From NCBI RefSeq assembly GCF_001187865.1, contig NZ_LGIT01000009.1:744001-808000 (forward strand): 64,000 bases of DNA. Direction: 5' to 3'. The notes below the pieces were generated by a model, which was not told the origin of the DNA, ran no database searches, and saw only the letters and a list, made by a program, of their open reading frames with translations. Below are positions 28,485-40,273 of the stretch, in pieces. Numbering within the stretch: the first letter of the stretch is position 1; the number at the start of each line of letters is the position of its first letter. The translations under genes were made by a program, and so were the position numbers. This stretch comes from Klebsiella sp. RIT-PI-d (lineage in GTDB: Bacteria > Pseudomonadota > Gammaproteobacteria > Enterobacterales > Enterobacteriaceae).

Positions 28485-29438
28485 ATGAAAAATGAGAATC
28501 CCTCCGTAAAAATGATTGCTATAACGGCTGATGAAGCCGGGCAACGAATTGATAACTTTTTGCGCACCCAGTTGAAAGGGGTGCCAAAGAGCATGATTTA
28601 TCGCATCTTGCGTAAAGGTGAGGTACGGGTAAATAAAAAACGCATAAAACCTGAATATAAGCTGGAAGAGGGCGATGAAATTCGCGTTCCTCCGGTGCGA
28701 GTGGCAGAACGTGAAGATGCCGCCGTTTCACCGCATCTGCAAAAAGTCGCGGCCCTGGAGAATGTCATTCTTTATGAAGATGACCATATTCTGGTGCTTA
28801 ACAAGCCATCGGGGACGGCGGTGCACGGCGGCAGCGGCCTGAGTTTCGGCGTGATTGAAGGTTTACGTGCTCTGCGTCCGCAAGCGCGCTTCCTGGAACT
28901 GGTGCATCGTCTGGATCGTGACACTTCTGGCGTGCTTCTGGTTGCGAAAAAACGTTCGGCGCTGCGTTCACTGCATGAACAACTGCGCGACAAAGGCATG
29001 CAGAAGGATTATCTGGCACTGGTACGCGGTCAGTGGCAGTCGCATGTAAAATCCATTCAGGCTCCGCTGTTGAAAAATATTTTGCAAAGTGGCGAGCGTA
29101 TTGTGCGGGTTAATCAGGAGGGCAAGCCGTCTGAAACCCGTTTTAAAGTGGAAGAACGTTTCGAGCATGCCACCCTGATGCGTTGCAGTCCGGTCACCGG
29201 ACGTACGCACCAGATCCGCGTGCATACGCTGCACGCCGGTCACCCGATTGCGTTTGACGATCGCTACGGCGACCGCGAATTTGACAAACAGCTGGCCGGA
29301 ACCGGGCTTAACCGACTGTTTCTTCATGCCGCCGCGCTGAAATTTACCCATCCGGGTACCGGTGACGTATTGCGCATTGAAGCGCCGCTGGATGACGGGC
29401 TTAAACGGTGCCTGCAGGTATTGCGTAGCGCGAAGTAA
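28485..29438 (+). CDS. rluC: 23S rRNA pseudouridine synthase RluC
   Basis: RluC makes pseudouridine at positions 955, 2504 and 2580 of 23S rRNA. The 317-aa product (319 in E. coli) has an N-terminal S4 domain (QRIDNFLRTQLKGVPKSMIYRILRKGEVRVNKKR). The RluA-type catalytic domain has the active Asp in LVHRLDRDTSGVLL. The C-terminal part reads CSPVTGRTHQIRVHT. The gene is divergent from rne. The ribosome binding site is weak. It converges on yceF with REP elements between them. Confidence 0.96.
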   Translation: MKNENPSVKMIAITADEAGQRIDNFLRTQLKGVPKSMIYRILRKGEVRVNKKRIKPEYKLEEGDEIRVPPVRVAEREDAAVSPHLQKVAALENVILYEDDHILVLNKPSGTAVHGGSGLSFGVIEGLRALRPQARFLELVHRLDRDTSGVLLVAKKRSALRSLHEQLRDKGMQKDYLALVRGQWQSHVKSIQAPLLKNILQSGERIVRVNQEGKPSETRFKVEERFEHATLMRCSPVTGRTHQIRVHTLHAGHPIAFDDRYGDREFDKQLAGTGLNRLFLHAAALKFTHPGTGDVLRIEAPLDDGLKRCLQVLRSAK

Positions 29439-29451
29439 ACATAAGTACCCA

Positions 29452-29480
29452 GGCCCGGCGGTGTTGCGCTTGCCGGGCCT
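29452..29480. repeat. REP-like palindrome after rluC
   Basis: GGCCCGGC and GCCGGGCC form an 8-bp stem around GGTGTTGCGCTT. This looks like the GCCCGGC-type extragenic palindrome common in enterobacteria outside E. coli. Confidence 0.65.
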
Positions 29481-29540
29481 GCGACCGAGGCTCAGCGATA
29501 CCATCATTCACAGGGTACAAAGCCCGACGATACCGCTATT

Positions 29541-29592
29541 TGTAGGCCGGATAAGGCGAAGCCGCGATATAGCGCACCGCAGCCGGATATGC
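29541..29592. repeat. REP element (TGTAGGCCGGATAAGGCG type)
   Basis: TGTAGGCCGGATAAGGCG is the classic REP half, followed by GAAGCCGC and, after about 15 bp, GCAGCCGGAT as the imperfect other arm. It sits between the convergent genes rluC and yceF, a normal place for REP/BIME sequences. Confidence 0.8.
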
Positions 29593-29611
29593 CCTCATCC
29601 CCACAGTTCTT

Positions 29612-30196
29612 TTATCCTAACAGTGGATTCATCTCTTCACGGCGCAGCATTTGGCATAGCGCAATCAGCGGCAGACCGACCAGCGTATTCGGATCGCGGC
29701 CTTCCAGCCTTTCAAAGAGGGCAATCCCGAGTCCTTCGCTTTTAAAACTGCCTGCGCACTGGAGTGGATTTTCTCTGCGGACATAATCGCCGACCTCCTG
29801 TTCGCTTAAATGACGGAAATGAACATCAAATGGCTCGCATTCAGTTTGTAAATGTCCGGTCGCCGAATTATAAAGCGCCAGCCCGGTATAAAAGGTGACG
29901 ATATTACCGCTGGCGTACAGTAATTGCTGACGCGCTTTTTCTTCAGTAAGGGGTTTACCGGCTATTTCTCCGTTCAGCACACAGACTTGATCTGATCCAA
30001 TGATTAAATGCTGCGGGAAACGTTTTGCCAGCGACTGCGCTTTAGCCTGGGCCAGACGCAGTACCAGATGACGCGGTGTTTCACCCGGCAACGGCGTTTC
30101 GTCAGTATCCGGTGCGGCACACTCAAACGCCATCCCCAGTTTTTCAAGTAGCGTACGCCGCCACGGTGAAGTCGATGCAAGAATAAGTCGGCTCAT
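29612..30196 (-). CDS. yceF: Maf-like nucleotide pyrophosphatase YceF (m7GTP)
   Basis: YceF is a Maf-family house-cleaning pyrophosphatase that hydrolyses modified nucleotides, with m7GTP preferred by the E. coli enzyme. The 194-aa product equals the E. coli length. The N-terminal P-loop-like motif [18 protein letters not shown] is typical of Maf proteins. Further motifs are [13 protein letters not shown] and [18 protein letters not shown], whose Asp is the likely catalytic base. I take the ATG at 30196, not the longer frame, because MSRLILAS is the conserved family start; a Shine-Dalgarno is lacking. It diverges from yceD. Confidence 0.95.
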   Translation of the reverse strand: MSRLILASTSPWRRTLLEKLGMAFECAAPDTDETPLPGETPRHLVLRLAQAKAQSLAKRFPQHLIIGSDQVCVLNGEIAGKPLTEEKARQQLLYASGNIVTFYTGLALYNSATGHLQTECEPFDVHFRHLSEQEVGDYVRRENPLQCAGSFKSEGLGIALFERLEGRDPNTLVGLPLIALCQMLRREEMNPLLG

Positions 30197-30275
30197 ATAT
30201 ATTTTTTCATTCACATATAGCGTATCGGATGGCCTCATTTTAAACTATAGGCCGCAATGTGTGCGAATTATTGGC

Positions 30276-30303
30276 AAAAGGCATCCTCAGGTTGCCTTTT
30301 TCT
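30276..30303 (+). terminator. Terminator-like hairpin in the yceD leader (SraB region)
   Basis: AAAAGGCA and TGCCTTTT pair around TCCTCAGGT and are followed by TCTTT, 40 bp before the yceD start. E. coli makes the small RNA SraB from the yceF-yceD gap, overlapping this leader. The hairpin could end such an RNA or attenuate yceD-rpmF. The RNA itself cannot be shown from sequence reading. Confidence 0.5.
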
Positions 30304-30329
30304 TTGACTCTATGACATTACAAAGTTAA

Positions 30330-30863
<534 letters not shown>

Positions 30864-30902
30864 TTGGTGCTTCCCGTTAACCTGGGGAAAAACCGTAATT
30901 GA

Positions 30903-31088
<186 letters not shown>

Positions 31089-31176
31089 TCACGCGATACT
31101 CAACGACGTTATCATTGCAGTTCGCTGCCACGAGAACGTTGACGAGTGTAAGCGTGGTGAAGCTTAGTGAGGAACT

Positions 31177-31192
31177 CCCCGTGTACGCGGGG
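31177..31192 (+). promoter_or_regulatory. GC-rich hairpin in front of plsX
   Basis: CCCCG and CGGGG form a 5-bp stem around TGTACG, 28 bp before the TTG start of plsX. It could affect plsX translation or processing. It resembles a type I-E CRISPR repeat in its core but is a single copy. Confidence 0.4.
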
Positions 31193-31219
31193 ATTACCAA
31201 ACCGGGCAGCGACGATATC

Positions 31220-32254
31220 TTGACTCATCTAACCCTGGCGTTAGATGTCATGGGGGGCGATTTTGGTCCTTCCGTGACAGTGCCTGCAGCTTTGCAGGCA
31301 CTGAACTCTAATTCGCAACTCATACTCCTCCTGGTCGGCGATCCCGACGCTATCACGCCATTACTCGCCAGAGCTGACTTTGAACAACGTTCACGTCTGC
31401 AGGTTGTTCCTGCGCAGTCAGTTATTGCCAGTGATGCCCGCCCCTCGCAGGCTGTACGTAACAGCCGGGGCAGTTCCATGCGTATTGCGCTGGAACTGGT
31501 GAAAGAAGGGCGTGCCGAAGCCTGTGTAAGTGCGGGCAATACCGGCGCGCTAATGGGGCTGGCGAAATTATTGCTCAAACCCATTGAGGGTATTGAGCGC
31601 CCGGCGCTGGTGACGATCCTTCCTCATCAGCAAAAAGGAAAAACGGTGGTACTCGATTTGGGAGCCAACGTAGACTGCGACAGTAAAATGCTGGCGCAGT
31701 TTGCCGTGATGGGTGCGGTGATGGCGGAAGAGGTCATTGGCATTACCCAGCCGCGTGTTGCGCTGCTAAACATTGGTGAAGAAGAAACTAAAGGGCTGGA
31801 TAATATCCGCCAGGCATCAGAATTACTCAAAAAAGTGCCCTCGATAAACTATATTGGCTACCTTGAAGCCAATGAACTGTTAACCGGGAAAACCGATGTT
31901 ATGGTCTGTGACGGCTTTACGGGCAACGTCACATTGAAGACCATGGAAGGTGTTGTAAGAATGTTTCTCTCGCTGCTGAAATCACAGGGTGAAGGGAAAA
32001 AAAGGTCGTGGTGGCTGTGGTTATTAAAACACTGGTTACAAAAAAGCCTGACAAGGCGATTCAGTCACCTCAACCCCGACCAGTATAATGGTGCCTGTCT
32101 GTTAGGATTACGCGGTACGGTGATTAAGAGTCATGGTGCAGCCAATCAGCGCGCGTTTAGCGTCGCGATTGAACAGGCAGTGCAGGCGGTGCAGCGACAA
32201 GTCCCCCAGCGGATTGCCGCTCGCCTGAAATCTGTATTAGCGAAAAGTGACTGA
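31220..32254 (+). CDS. plsX: Phosphate acyltransferase PlsX
   Basis: PlsX makes acyl-phosphate from acyl-ACP, feeding PlsY in phosphatidic acid synthesis. The 344-aa product has the conserved start [22 protein letters not shown] and the motifs [25 protein letters not shown] and [17 protein letters not shown] choose TTG at 31220 (M-T-H-L-T-L-A-L-D) because it corresponds to the E. coli start; the frame is open 35 codons further up, to 31115, without family similarity. The C terminus ([10 protein letters not shown]) is about 12 residues shorter than in E. coli. fabH follows after 6 bp. Confidence 0.95.
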   Translation: MTHLTLALDVMGGDFGPSVTVPAALQALNSNSQLILLLVGDPDAITPLLARADFEQRSRLQVVPAQSVIASDARPSQAVRNSRGSSMRIALELVKEGRAEACVSAGNTGALMGLAKLLLKPIEGIERPALVTILPHQQKGKTVVLDLGANVDCDSKMLAQFAVMGAVMAEEVIGITQPRVALLNIGEEETKGLDNIRQASELLKKVPSINYIGYLEANELLTGKTDVMVCDGFTGNVTLKTMEGVVRMFLSLLKSQGEGKKRSWWLWLLKHWLQKSLTRRFSHLNPDQYNGACLLGLRGTVIKSHGAANQRAFSVAIEQAVQAVQRQVPQRIAARLKSVLAKSD

Positions 32255-32260
32255 GCGTAC

Positions 32261-33214
32261 ATGCATACGAAGATTATTGGTACCGGCAGTTATCTGCCCG
32301 CACAAGTGCGAACTAACGCCGATTTGGAAAAAATGGTCGACACGTCTGACGAGTGGATTGTCACCCGTACAGGTATCCGTGAACGCCGTATTGCTGGGCC
32401 GAATGAAACCGTTTCGACAATGGGCTTCGAGGCGGCAAAGCGTGCGCTGGACATGGCGGGCATTGATGCCGGACAGATTGAACTAATTATTGTTGCCACA
32501 ACTTCGGCGACCCATGCTTTTCCCAGTGCAGCCTGCCAGATCCAGAATATGCTGAAGATCAAAGGCTGTCCGGCATTTGATATTGGTGCAGCCTGCGCAG
32601 GGTTTACGTATGCGCTGAGCGTTGCCGATCAGTATGTCAAATCCGGTGCCGTAAAACATGCTCTGGTCATTGGCGCTGACGTCCTGGCCCGTACGTGCGA
32701 TCCTACCGATCGCGGTACGATCATCATCTTTGGTGATGGCGCAGGCGCAGTGGTGCTGAGCGCGTCTGAAGAGCAGGGGATTATTTCTACTCATCTTCAT
32801 GCCGACGGTCGCTATGGCGAACTGTTAACGCTGCCGAATCTGGATCGCGTTAATCCAGATAATCCTGTCCACCTGACTATGACCGGTAATGAAGTCTTTA
32901 AGGTTGCGGTGACTGAACTTGCGCACATCGTTGATGAGACGCTGGAAGCTAACAATCTTGAACGTTCTCAGCTCGACTGGCTGGTACCGCATCAGGCTAA
33001 CCTGCGTATTATTAGCGCCACGGCGAAAAAGCTCGGAATGTCGATGGACAACGTTGTCGTTACGCTTGATCGTCATGGCAACACGTCCGCTGCATCAGTG
33101 CCGTGTGCACTGGACGAAGCCGTTCGCGACGGGCGCATCAAACGCGGTCAACTGGTGCTGCTGGAAGCATTCGGCGGCGGTTTTACCTGGGGCTCAGCGC
33201 TGGTTCGCTTCTAA
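32261..33214 (+). CDS. fabH: Beta-ketoacyl-ACP synthase III
   Basis: FabH starts fatty-acid synthesis by condensing acetyl-CoA with malonyl-ACP. The 317-aa product equals the E. coli length. The Cys-His-Asn triad can be seen: Cys in [11 protein letters not shown] (about residue 112), His in VPHQANLRI (about 244) and Asn in [10 protein letters not shown] (about 274). The end [13 protein letters not shown] is typical. It lies between plsX and fabD, closely spaced, in the fatty-acid operon. Confidence 0.98.
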   Translation: MHTKIIGTGSYLPAQVRTNADLEKMVDTSDEWIVTRTGIRERRIAGPNETVSTMGFEAAKRALDMAGIDAGQIELIIVATTSATHAFPSAACQIQNMLKIKGCPAFDIGAACAGFTYALSVADQYVKSGAVKHALVIGADVLARTCDPTDRGTIIIFGDGAGAVVLSASEEQGIISTHLHADGRYGELLTLPNLDRVNPDNPVHLTMTGNEVFKVAVTELAHIVDETLEANNLERSQLDWLVPHQANLRIISATAKKLGMSMDNVVVTLDRHGNTSAASVPCALDEAVRDGRIKRGQLVLLEAFGGGFTWGSALVRF

Positions 33215-33229
33215 ATAAAGGATAATAAC

Positions 33230-34159
33230 ATGACGCAATTTGCATTCGTTTTTCCGGGACAGGGTTCGCAGGCCGTTGGCATGCTGGCTGAAATGGCCGC
33301 CGCTCACCCGGTTATTGAAGAGACGTTCCGTGAAGCCTCTGCGGCGCTGGGTTACGATCTTTGGGCGTTAACGCAGAATGGTCCGGCTGAAGAGCTGAAC
33401 AAAACGTGGCAGACGCAGCCTGCGTTGCTGGCCGCATCCGTTGCGCTGTATCGCGTGTGGCAACAGCAGGGTGGTAAAGCGCCTGCGCTGATGGCTGGAC
33501 ACAGCCTGGGTGAATACTCGGCGCTGGTTTGTGCTGGCGTCATTGACTTCGCAGATGCACTACGTCTGGTTGAGCTGCGCGGCAAATTTATGCAGGAAGC
33601 GGTTCCTGCGGGTGTCGGTGCGATGTCGGCCATCATTGGTCTTGACGATGCGGCGATTGCCAAAGCGTGTGAAGAGTCCGCGCAGGATCAGGTTGTCTCT
33701 CCGGTGAACTACAACTCGCCAGGACAGGTGGTTATCGCCGGACATAAAGATGCCGTTGAACGTGCCGGTGCTGCCTGTAAAGCCGCAGGCGCTAAGCGTG
33801 CGTTGCCGCTGCCTGTCAGCGTACCGTCCCACTGCGCGCTGATGAAACCGGCGGCAGAAAAACTGGCGGCCGAGCTGAAAAACATCACCTTTAACGCACC
33901 CTCTGTACCGGTTGTTAATAACGTTGACGTTAAGTGTGAAACCGCGCCTGACGCAATTCGTGATGCGCTGGTGCGCCAGCTTTACAGTCCGGTACAATGG
34001 ACCAAAAGCGTTGAATTTATGGCTTCTCAGGGCATTGAGCATCTCTATGAAGTCGGTCCAGGCAAGGTGCTTACCGGCCTGACCAAACGTATTGTTGACA
34101 CCCTGACCGCCTCGGCACTCAATGAGCCGCAGGCGCTGTCAGCGGCGATTGCACAATAA
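33230..34159 (+). CDS. fabD: Malonyl-CoA:ACP transacylase
   Basis: FabD moves the malonyl group from CoA to acyl carrier protein, supplying the chain-extension unit. The 309-aa product equals the E. coli length. The N terminus has FPGQGSQAVGM, and the nucleophile Ser is in GHSLGEYSALVCAG (about residue 92). His in VPSHCALM (about 201) completes the dyad, and YEVGPGKVLTGL is the conserved C-terminal motif. The ribosome binding site AAAGGA is good. fabG follows after 12 bp. Confidence 0.98.
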   Translation: MTQFAFVFPGQGSQAVGMLAEMAAAHPVIEETFREASAALGYDLWALTQNGPAEELNKTWQTQPALLAASVALYRVWQQQGGKAPALMAGHSLGEYSALVCAGVIDFADALRLVELRGKFMQEAVPAGVGAMSAIIGLDDAAIAKACEESAQDQVVSPVNYNSPGQVVIAGHKDAVERAGAACKAAGAKRALPLPVSVPSHCALMKPAAEKLAAELKNITFNAPSVPVVNNVDVKCETAPDAIRDALVRQLYSPVQWTKSVEFMASQGIEHLYEVGPGKVLTGLTKRIVDTLTASALNEPQALSAAIAQ

Positions 34160-34171
34160 AAGAGGAATACC

Positions 34172-34906
34172 ATGAGTTTTGAAGGAAAAGTCGCGCTGGT
34201 TACCGGTGCAAGCCGTGGCATTGGCCGTGCAATCGCGGAAACGCTGGTTGCACGCGGCGCAAAAGTGATTGGCACCGCGACCAGCGAAAATGGCGCGCAG
34301 GCTATCAGCGAGTATCTGGGTAGTAACGGTAAAGGTTTTATGCTGAATGTGACCGATCCAGCATCTATCGAATCTGTTCTGGGAAATATTCGCACAGAAT
34401 TTGGTGAAGTTGACATTCTGGTGAATAATGCAGGCATTACACGTGATAACCTGTTAATGCGCATGAAAGACGATGAGTGGAATGACATTCTCGAAACGAA
34501 TCTTTCATCGGTATTCCGTCTGTCAAAAGCGGTATTGCGCGCTATGATGAAAAAGCGTCATGGGCGTATTATTACCATCGGTTCTGTTGTTGGGACCATG
34601 GGAAATGCGGGTCAGGCTAACTATGCTGCGGCAAAAGCGGGTCTGATCGGCTTTAGTAAATCGCTGGCACGTGAAGTTGCGTCCCGCGGTATTACGGTAA
34701 ACGTTGTTGCTCCGGGCTTTATTGAAACGGACATGACGCGTGCGCTCTCTGAGGAGCAGCGTGCGGGTATTCTGGCGCAAGTTCCGGCGGGTCGTCTTGG
34801 TGATGCAAAAGAAATCGCCAGTGCGGTTGCATTTTTAGCCTCTGACGAGGCGGGTTACATCTCTGGTGAGACCCTGCACGTCAACGGCGGAATGTACATG
34901 GTTTAA
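34172..34906 (+). CDS. fabG: 3-oxoacyl-ACP reductase
   Basis: FabG is the NADPH-dependent reductase of the second step in each round of fatty-acid elongation. It is a short-chain dehydrogenase of 244 aa, the E. coli length. The cofactor motif reads TGASRGIGRAIAE (about residues 12-24), NNAG follows at about 86-89, and the catalytic Ser-Tyr-Lys is present (IGSVVGTMGN, QANYAAAKAG). The end is ISGETLHVNGGMYMV. A 210-bp gap with promoter signals separates it from acpP. Confidence 0.98.
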   Translation: MSFEGKVALVTGASRGIGRAIAETLVARGAKVIGTATSENGAQAISEYLGSNGKGFMLNVTDPASIESVLGNIRTEFGEVDILVNNAGITRDNLLMRMKDDEWNDILETNLSSVFRLSKAVLRAMMKKRHGRIITIGSVVGTMGNAGQANYAAAKAGLIGFSKSLAREVASRGITVNVVAPGFIETDMTRALSEEQRAGILAQVPAGRLGDAKEIASAVAFLASDEAGYISGETLHVNGGMYMV

Positions 34907-35116
34907 CCACAATGCACCCGGAATGCTCATGAACCGCGCAAACCGCACGTTTTTAAGCATAAACAGGTGCAAAATAGTTTGCGTTATTGAGGGGTTCACC
35001 CGCAAAATAGCGTAAAATCGTGGTAAGAACTGCCGGGATTTAGTTGCAAATTTTTCAACATTTTATACACTACGAAAACCATCGCGAAAGCGAGTTTTGA
35101 TAGGAAATTTAAGAGT
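34907..35116 (+). promoter_or_regulatory. acpP upstream region with promoter and GNRA hairpin
   Basis: This 210-bp span contains a TATACA -10 candidate at 35064-35069 in an AT-rich context and, in the leader, TCGC-GAAA-GCGA (35082-35093), a small stem with a GNRA tetraloop just before the ribosome binding site. acpP of E. coli has its own strong promoter here. The -35 box is not convincing by eye. Confidence 0.5.
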
Positions 35117-36681
<1,565 letters not shown>

Positions 36682-36702
36682 AAGACGTCAGAGACCCTCT
36701 TT

Positions 36703-36730
36703 AAAAGCCCGCTTTGGCGGGCTTTTTCAA
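36703..36730 (+). terminator. Intrinsic terminator downstream of fabF
   Basis: AAAAGCCCGC and GCGGGCTTTT form a 10-bp stem with a TTTG loop followed by another T and CAA. It separates the fatty-acid genes from pabC. Confidence 0.88.
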
Positions 36731-36796
36731 TTCCGTTTTCTCCGCTTGTTCTTCGGCTGCCATCCTGCCAGACTGTCCGGCTCAAAAGGAGCCCCC

Positions 36797-37612
36797 ATGT
36801 TCTTAACAAATGGTAAAAAACATCACACCTTAGACGTTGCAGATCGGGCCATACAATTTGGCGACGGCTGTTTTACTACGGCCAGGATCGCGGCGGGACA
36901 AATTGCACTGCTGGATGCTCACATCCAGCGTCTGCGGTCTGCCTGCGAACGGCTGTGGATACCCTTTGAGAACTGGGCCGATCTGCGTCAAGAAATGCAG
37001 CAGTGCGCTACCGTAAAAGGCGAGGGGGTGCTCAAAGCGATCGTTACCCGCGGCCCGGGCGGGCGGGGGTACAGTGCGGCGGCGTGCCACACTCCGACAC
37101 GCATCATTGCCGTTTCTGACTATCCTGCCCATTTTTCTCGCTGGCGCGATGAAGGTATCACCCTGACGCTTAGCCCTGTGCGTCTGGGGCGTAATCCACA
37201 TCTGGCAGGTATTAAACACCTCAATCGCCTTGAGCAAGTTCTGATCCGTACGCAGCTTGAACAAACTGATGCTGATGAGGCGCTGGTGCTTGATAGTGAA
37301 GGCTGGTTAACGGAATGCTGTGCCGCCAATATCTTCTGGCGCAAAGGCCAGACGATTTTTACGCCGCGTCTTGAAAGTGCAGGCGTGGCGGGTATTATGC
37401 GTCAACATTGTCTGCAGCATTTGTCGACCTCAGCCTATCTCATCAGAGAAGTTCAGGCGTCGGTAACAGAGCTGGTTGACGCCGATGAAGTTATTATCTG
37501 TAATGCGCTTCTGCCGCTGGTCCCGGTTCGTTGTTGGGAAGGAACTGAGTGGCCTTCACGCGAGCTTTATCAATTTTTACTCCCACGTTGTGAGCCATTG
37601 ATTACATCATGA
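36797..37612 (+). CDS. pabC: Aminodeoxychorismate lyase
   Basis: PabC is the PLP enzyme that splits 4-amino-4-deoxychorismate into p-aminobenzoate and pyruvate for folate synthesis. The 271-aa product is close to the E. coli length of 269. The class IV aminotransferase signatures are visible: [11 protein letters not shown] near the N terminus, the PLP-binding lysine in [12 protein letters not shown] (about residue 140), and [16 protein letters not shown] choose ATG 36797 with AAAAGGAG upstream; the frame is open 17 codons earlier. The stop overlaps the mltG start by 4 nt (ATGA). Confidence 0.96.
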   Translation: MFLTNGKKHHTLDVADRAIQFGDGCFTTARIAAGQIALLDAHIQRLRSACERLWIPFENWADLRQEMQQCATVKGEGVLKAIVTRGPGGRGYSAAACHTPTRIIAVSDYPAHFSRWRDEGITLTLSPVRLGRNPHLAGIKHLNRLEQVLIRTQLEQTDADEALVLDSEGWLTECCAANIFWRKGQTIFTPRLESAGVAGIMRQHCLQHLSTSAYLIREVQASVTELVDADEVIICNALLPLVPVRCWEGTEWPSRELYQFLLPRCEPLITS

Positions 37613-38631
37613 AGAAATTATTATGTCTTATCCTTCTGTTACTGGTTGTGCTGGGGATCGCCGCCGGTGCAGGTATGTGGAAAGTTCGCCATCTGGCGAG
37701 CAGTAAACTGCTGATTAAAGAGGATGTAATCTTTACCCTCAACGCCGGCACTGGCCGAATGGCGCTGGGTGAGCAACTTTACAATGAGAAAGTCATTAAT
37801 CGCCCGCGCGTTTTCCAGTGGCTACTGCGCATTGAGCCCGATCTTTCACACTTTAAAGCCGGAACTTATCGTTTTACGCCGGATATGAGCGTGCGTGATA
37901 TGCTCATGCTGCTGGAAAGTGGTAAAGAAGCACAGTTTCCCCTGCGCCTGGTTGAGGGAATGCGGGTCAGCGACTATCTGCGACAGCTTCGTGACGCGCC
38001 CTACATTCAACACACTCTAAAAGATGACAGTTATGCAACCGTGGCTGAGGCGCTGAAACTGGAACATGCGGATTGGGTGGAAGGCTGGTTCTGGCCAGAT
38101 ACCTGGATGTATACCGCCAATACTACCGATGTAGCCTTGCTTAAGCGCGCGCATCACAAAATGCTTACCGCAGTCGATAAAGCCTGGGAGGGACGTGCGG
38201 AGGGGCTACCTTTCACAGATAAAAATCAGCTTATGACCATGGCTTCCATCATTGAGAAAGAGACTGCCGTGGCCAGCGAACGCACGCGTGTTGCCTCCGT
38301 CTTTATCAATCGCCTGCGCATTGGCATGCGTCTGCAAACCGACCCAACGGTGATTTATGGGATGGGCGAGAGTTATAATGGCAACCTGACGCGTAAAGAT
38401 CTGGAGACGCCAACCGCGTATAATACCTACGTGATTGCCGGAATGCCGCCAGGCCCAATTGCCGTACCGGGCGCAGCTTCACTTAACGCCGCCGCGCACC
38501 CGGAAAAAACGCCGTATCTCTATTTTGTTGCCGATGGTAAAGGCGGGCATACCTTTAATACTAACCTTGCCGGCCATAATCGATCGGTGCAGGACTACCT
38601 GAAAGCAAGAAAGGAAAAAAATGCGCAGTAA
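37609..38631 (+). CDS. mltG: Endolytic murein transglycosylase MltG
   Basis: MltG (YceG) cuts nascent glycan strands in the inner membrane and is proposed to end their growth. The 340-aa product equals the E. coli length. One N-terminal transmembrane segment ([21 protein letters not shown]) anchors it. A LysM-like part follows, then the YceG domain with the catalytic Glu in [15 protein letters not shown] and later QTDPTVIYG and [15 protein letters not shown]. It overlaps pabC by 4 nt and tmk by 11 nt. Confidence 0.96.
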   Translation: MKKLLCLILLLLVVLGIAAGAGMWKVRHLASSKLLIKEDVIFTLNAGTGRMALGEQLYNEKVINRPRVFQWLLRIEPDLSHFKAGTYRFTPDMSVRDMLMLLESGKEAQFPLRLVEGMRVSDYLRQLRDAPYIQHTLKDDSYATVAEALKLEHADWVEGWFWPDTWMYTANTTDVALLKRAHHKMLTAVDKAWEGRAEGLPFTDKNQLMTMASIIEKETAVASERTRVASVFINRLRIGMRLQTDPTVIYGMGESYNGNLTRKDLETPTAYNTYVIAGMPPGPIAVPGAASLNAAAHPEKTPYLYFVADGKGGHTFNTNLAGHNRSVQDYLKARKEKNAQ

Positions 38632-39262
38632 ATACATTGTCATTGAGGGGCTGGAAGGCGCGGGTAAAACGACCGCGCGTGACGTCGTGGTGCAGACATT
38701 GCAGGAGCAGGGGATCGCTGATTTACTGTTCACACGCGAACCTGGCGGCACGATTCTGGCTGAGAAACTGCGCAGCCTGGTACTCGACATCCAGTCCACT
38801 GGCGATGAAAAAATCAATGTTAAAGCGGAAGTGCTGATGTTCTATGCTGCCCGCGTACAGCTGGTTGAGACGGTGATCAAACCTGCGCTGGCCAGCGGAA
38901 AGTGGGTCATTGGTGACCGGCACGATCTCTCGACTCAGGCTTACCAGGGGGGGGGACGCGGCGTAGATCGTACTATGCTGGCCACCCTGCGCAATGCGGT
39001 ACTGGGCGACTTTCGTCCGGACCTGACGCTATACCTGGATGTAACGCCTGAAGTGGGCCTCACGCGCGCCCGCGCGCGCGGCGAATTAGATCGCATTGAG
39101 CAGGAATCGCTTAACTTTTTCAACCGCACGCGTGCACGTTATCAGGAGCTGGCCGCCGCAGATAACACCATTATCACTATTAATGCGACACAACCGCTGG
39201 AAAACGTGATGCATGATATTCGTGAAACTATTACCGCCTGGGTACAGGAGCAGGGGGAATGA
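38621..39262 (+). CDS. tmk: Thymidylate kinase
   Basis: Tmk phosphorylates dTMP to dTDP and is essential for DNA synthesis. The 213-aa product equals the E. coli length. The P-loop GLEGAGKTT is at about residues 10-18. The DR motif reads [17 protein letters not shown], and the LID region of the type II enzyme follows ([15 protein letters not shown]). A run of nine G sits in the codons for QGGG at 38947-38955 and keeps the frame. The start lies inside the mltG end; the stop overlaps holB by 4 nt. Confidence 0.97.
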   Translation: MRSKYIVIEGLEGAGKTTARDVVVQTLQEQGIADLLFTREPGGTILAEKLRSLVLDIQSTGDEKINVKAEVLMFYAARVQLVETVIKPALASGKWVIGDRHDLSTQAYQGGGRGVDRTMLATLRNAVLGDFRPDLTLYLDVTPEVGLTRARARGELDRIEQESLNFFNRTRARYQELAAADNTIITINATQPLENVMHDIRETITAWVQEQGE

Positions 39263-40263
39263 AATGGTATCCGTGGCTGCGCCCCCACTTAGAATCGCTG
39301 ATTGCCAGCTATCAGGCCGGGCGGGGTCATCATGCCTTGTTGCTCCATGCGCTGCCCGGAATGGGAGCGGATTCGCTACTGTATGCTATTAGCCGCTATT
39401 TGATGTGCCAGCGTCCGCAAGGATATAAGAGCTGCGGGCAATGCCACAGTTGCCAGTTGATGCAGGCGGGAACGCACCCGGATTACTATGTTCTGGCCCC
39501 TGAAAAAGGGAAAAGTTCGCTGGGAATTGATGCTGTGCGTGAGCTAAGCGAAAAGCTTTATGAACATGCCCGGCTGGGCGGGGCTAAAGTTGTCTGGCTC
39601 AATGATGCTGCGTTACTGACGGATGCCGCCGCCAATGCGTTACTTAAAACGCTCGAAGAGCCGCCGGCAAATACCTGGTTTTTACTGGGTTGTCGTGAGC
39701 CTGCGCATCTGCTGGCAACCCTGCGTAGCCGCTGTCGACTGCATCATCTTGCGCCACCAGCGGAGTCATATGCACTGGCGTGGCTGGCAAGGGAAGTGAC
39801 AGCGTCACAGGAAGTCTTGCTGACCAGCCTGCGCCTGAGCGGAAATGCGCCTGCGGCAGCACTCGAACTTCTCCAGGCTGACACCCTGAAAACCCGGCAG
39901 CAGCTTTGTCAGGAACTGGACGTGGCGCTGACCCGGCACGACTGGCTATTGCTTTTGCCGACCCTTAATCATGAAGATGTGGCGATGCGTCTGCACTGGC
40001 TGGCGACGCTGTTGCTCGACGCGCAAAAAATAAAGCAGCACATCACCTGGTTGACGAATGCTGATGCCATCCCGCTGGTCACGCGTCTGGCAAACGAGCT
40101 GTCCGCCGGCAGATTACGGGCTATTGCTCAGGAAATTTGTTATTGTCGCGAACAATTATTGACCGTCCCCAGCCTCAACCGCGAATTGACGCTGACCGAT
40201 CGTTTGCTACGCTGGGAGCATTATCTGCAACCCGGCGTGGCACTCCCTGTTTCACACCTCTGA
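39259..40263 (+). CDS. holB: DNA polymerase III delta' subunit
   Basis: HolB is the delta' part of the clamp loader, which puts the beta sliding clamp on DNA. The 334-aa product equals the E. coli length. The AAA+ fold has a degenerate P loop ([15 protein letters not shown]), typical of delta', which does not hydrolyse ATP. The Zn-binding cysteines lie in [20 protein letters not shown], and the arginine-finger SRC motif is in [12 protein letters not shown]. The ATG overlaps the tmk stop by 4 nt. Confidence 0.97.
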   Translation: MKWYPWLRPHLESLIASYQAGRGHHALLLHALPGMGADSLLYAISRYLMCQRPQGYKSCGQCHSCQLMQAGTHPDYYVLAPEKGKSSLGIDAVRELSEKLYEHARLGGAKVVWLNDAALLTDAAANALLKTLEEPPANTWFLLGCREPAHLLATLRSRCRLHHLAPPAESYALAWLAREVTASQEVLLTSLRLSGNAPAAALELLQADTLKTRQQLCQELDVALTRHDWLLLLPTLNHEDVAMRLHWLATLLLDAQKIKQHITWLTNADAIPLVTRLANELSAGRLRAIAQEICYCREQLLTVPSLNRELTLTDRLLRWEHYLQPGVALPVSHL

Positions 40264-40273
40264 GAGAGACATT

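Noticed and set aside
31171-31204. Start of a CRISPR array
   Set aside because: Only one repeat-like unit exists, the following sequence is the plsX coding region, and no second copy lies within several hundred bases.
31115-31219. A longer plsX starting 35 codons upstream
   Set aside because: The added residues do not resemble PlsX, and the TTG at 31220 gives the family start.
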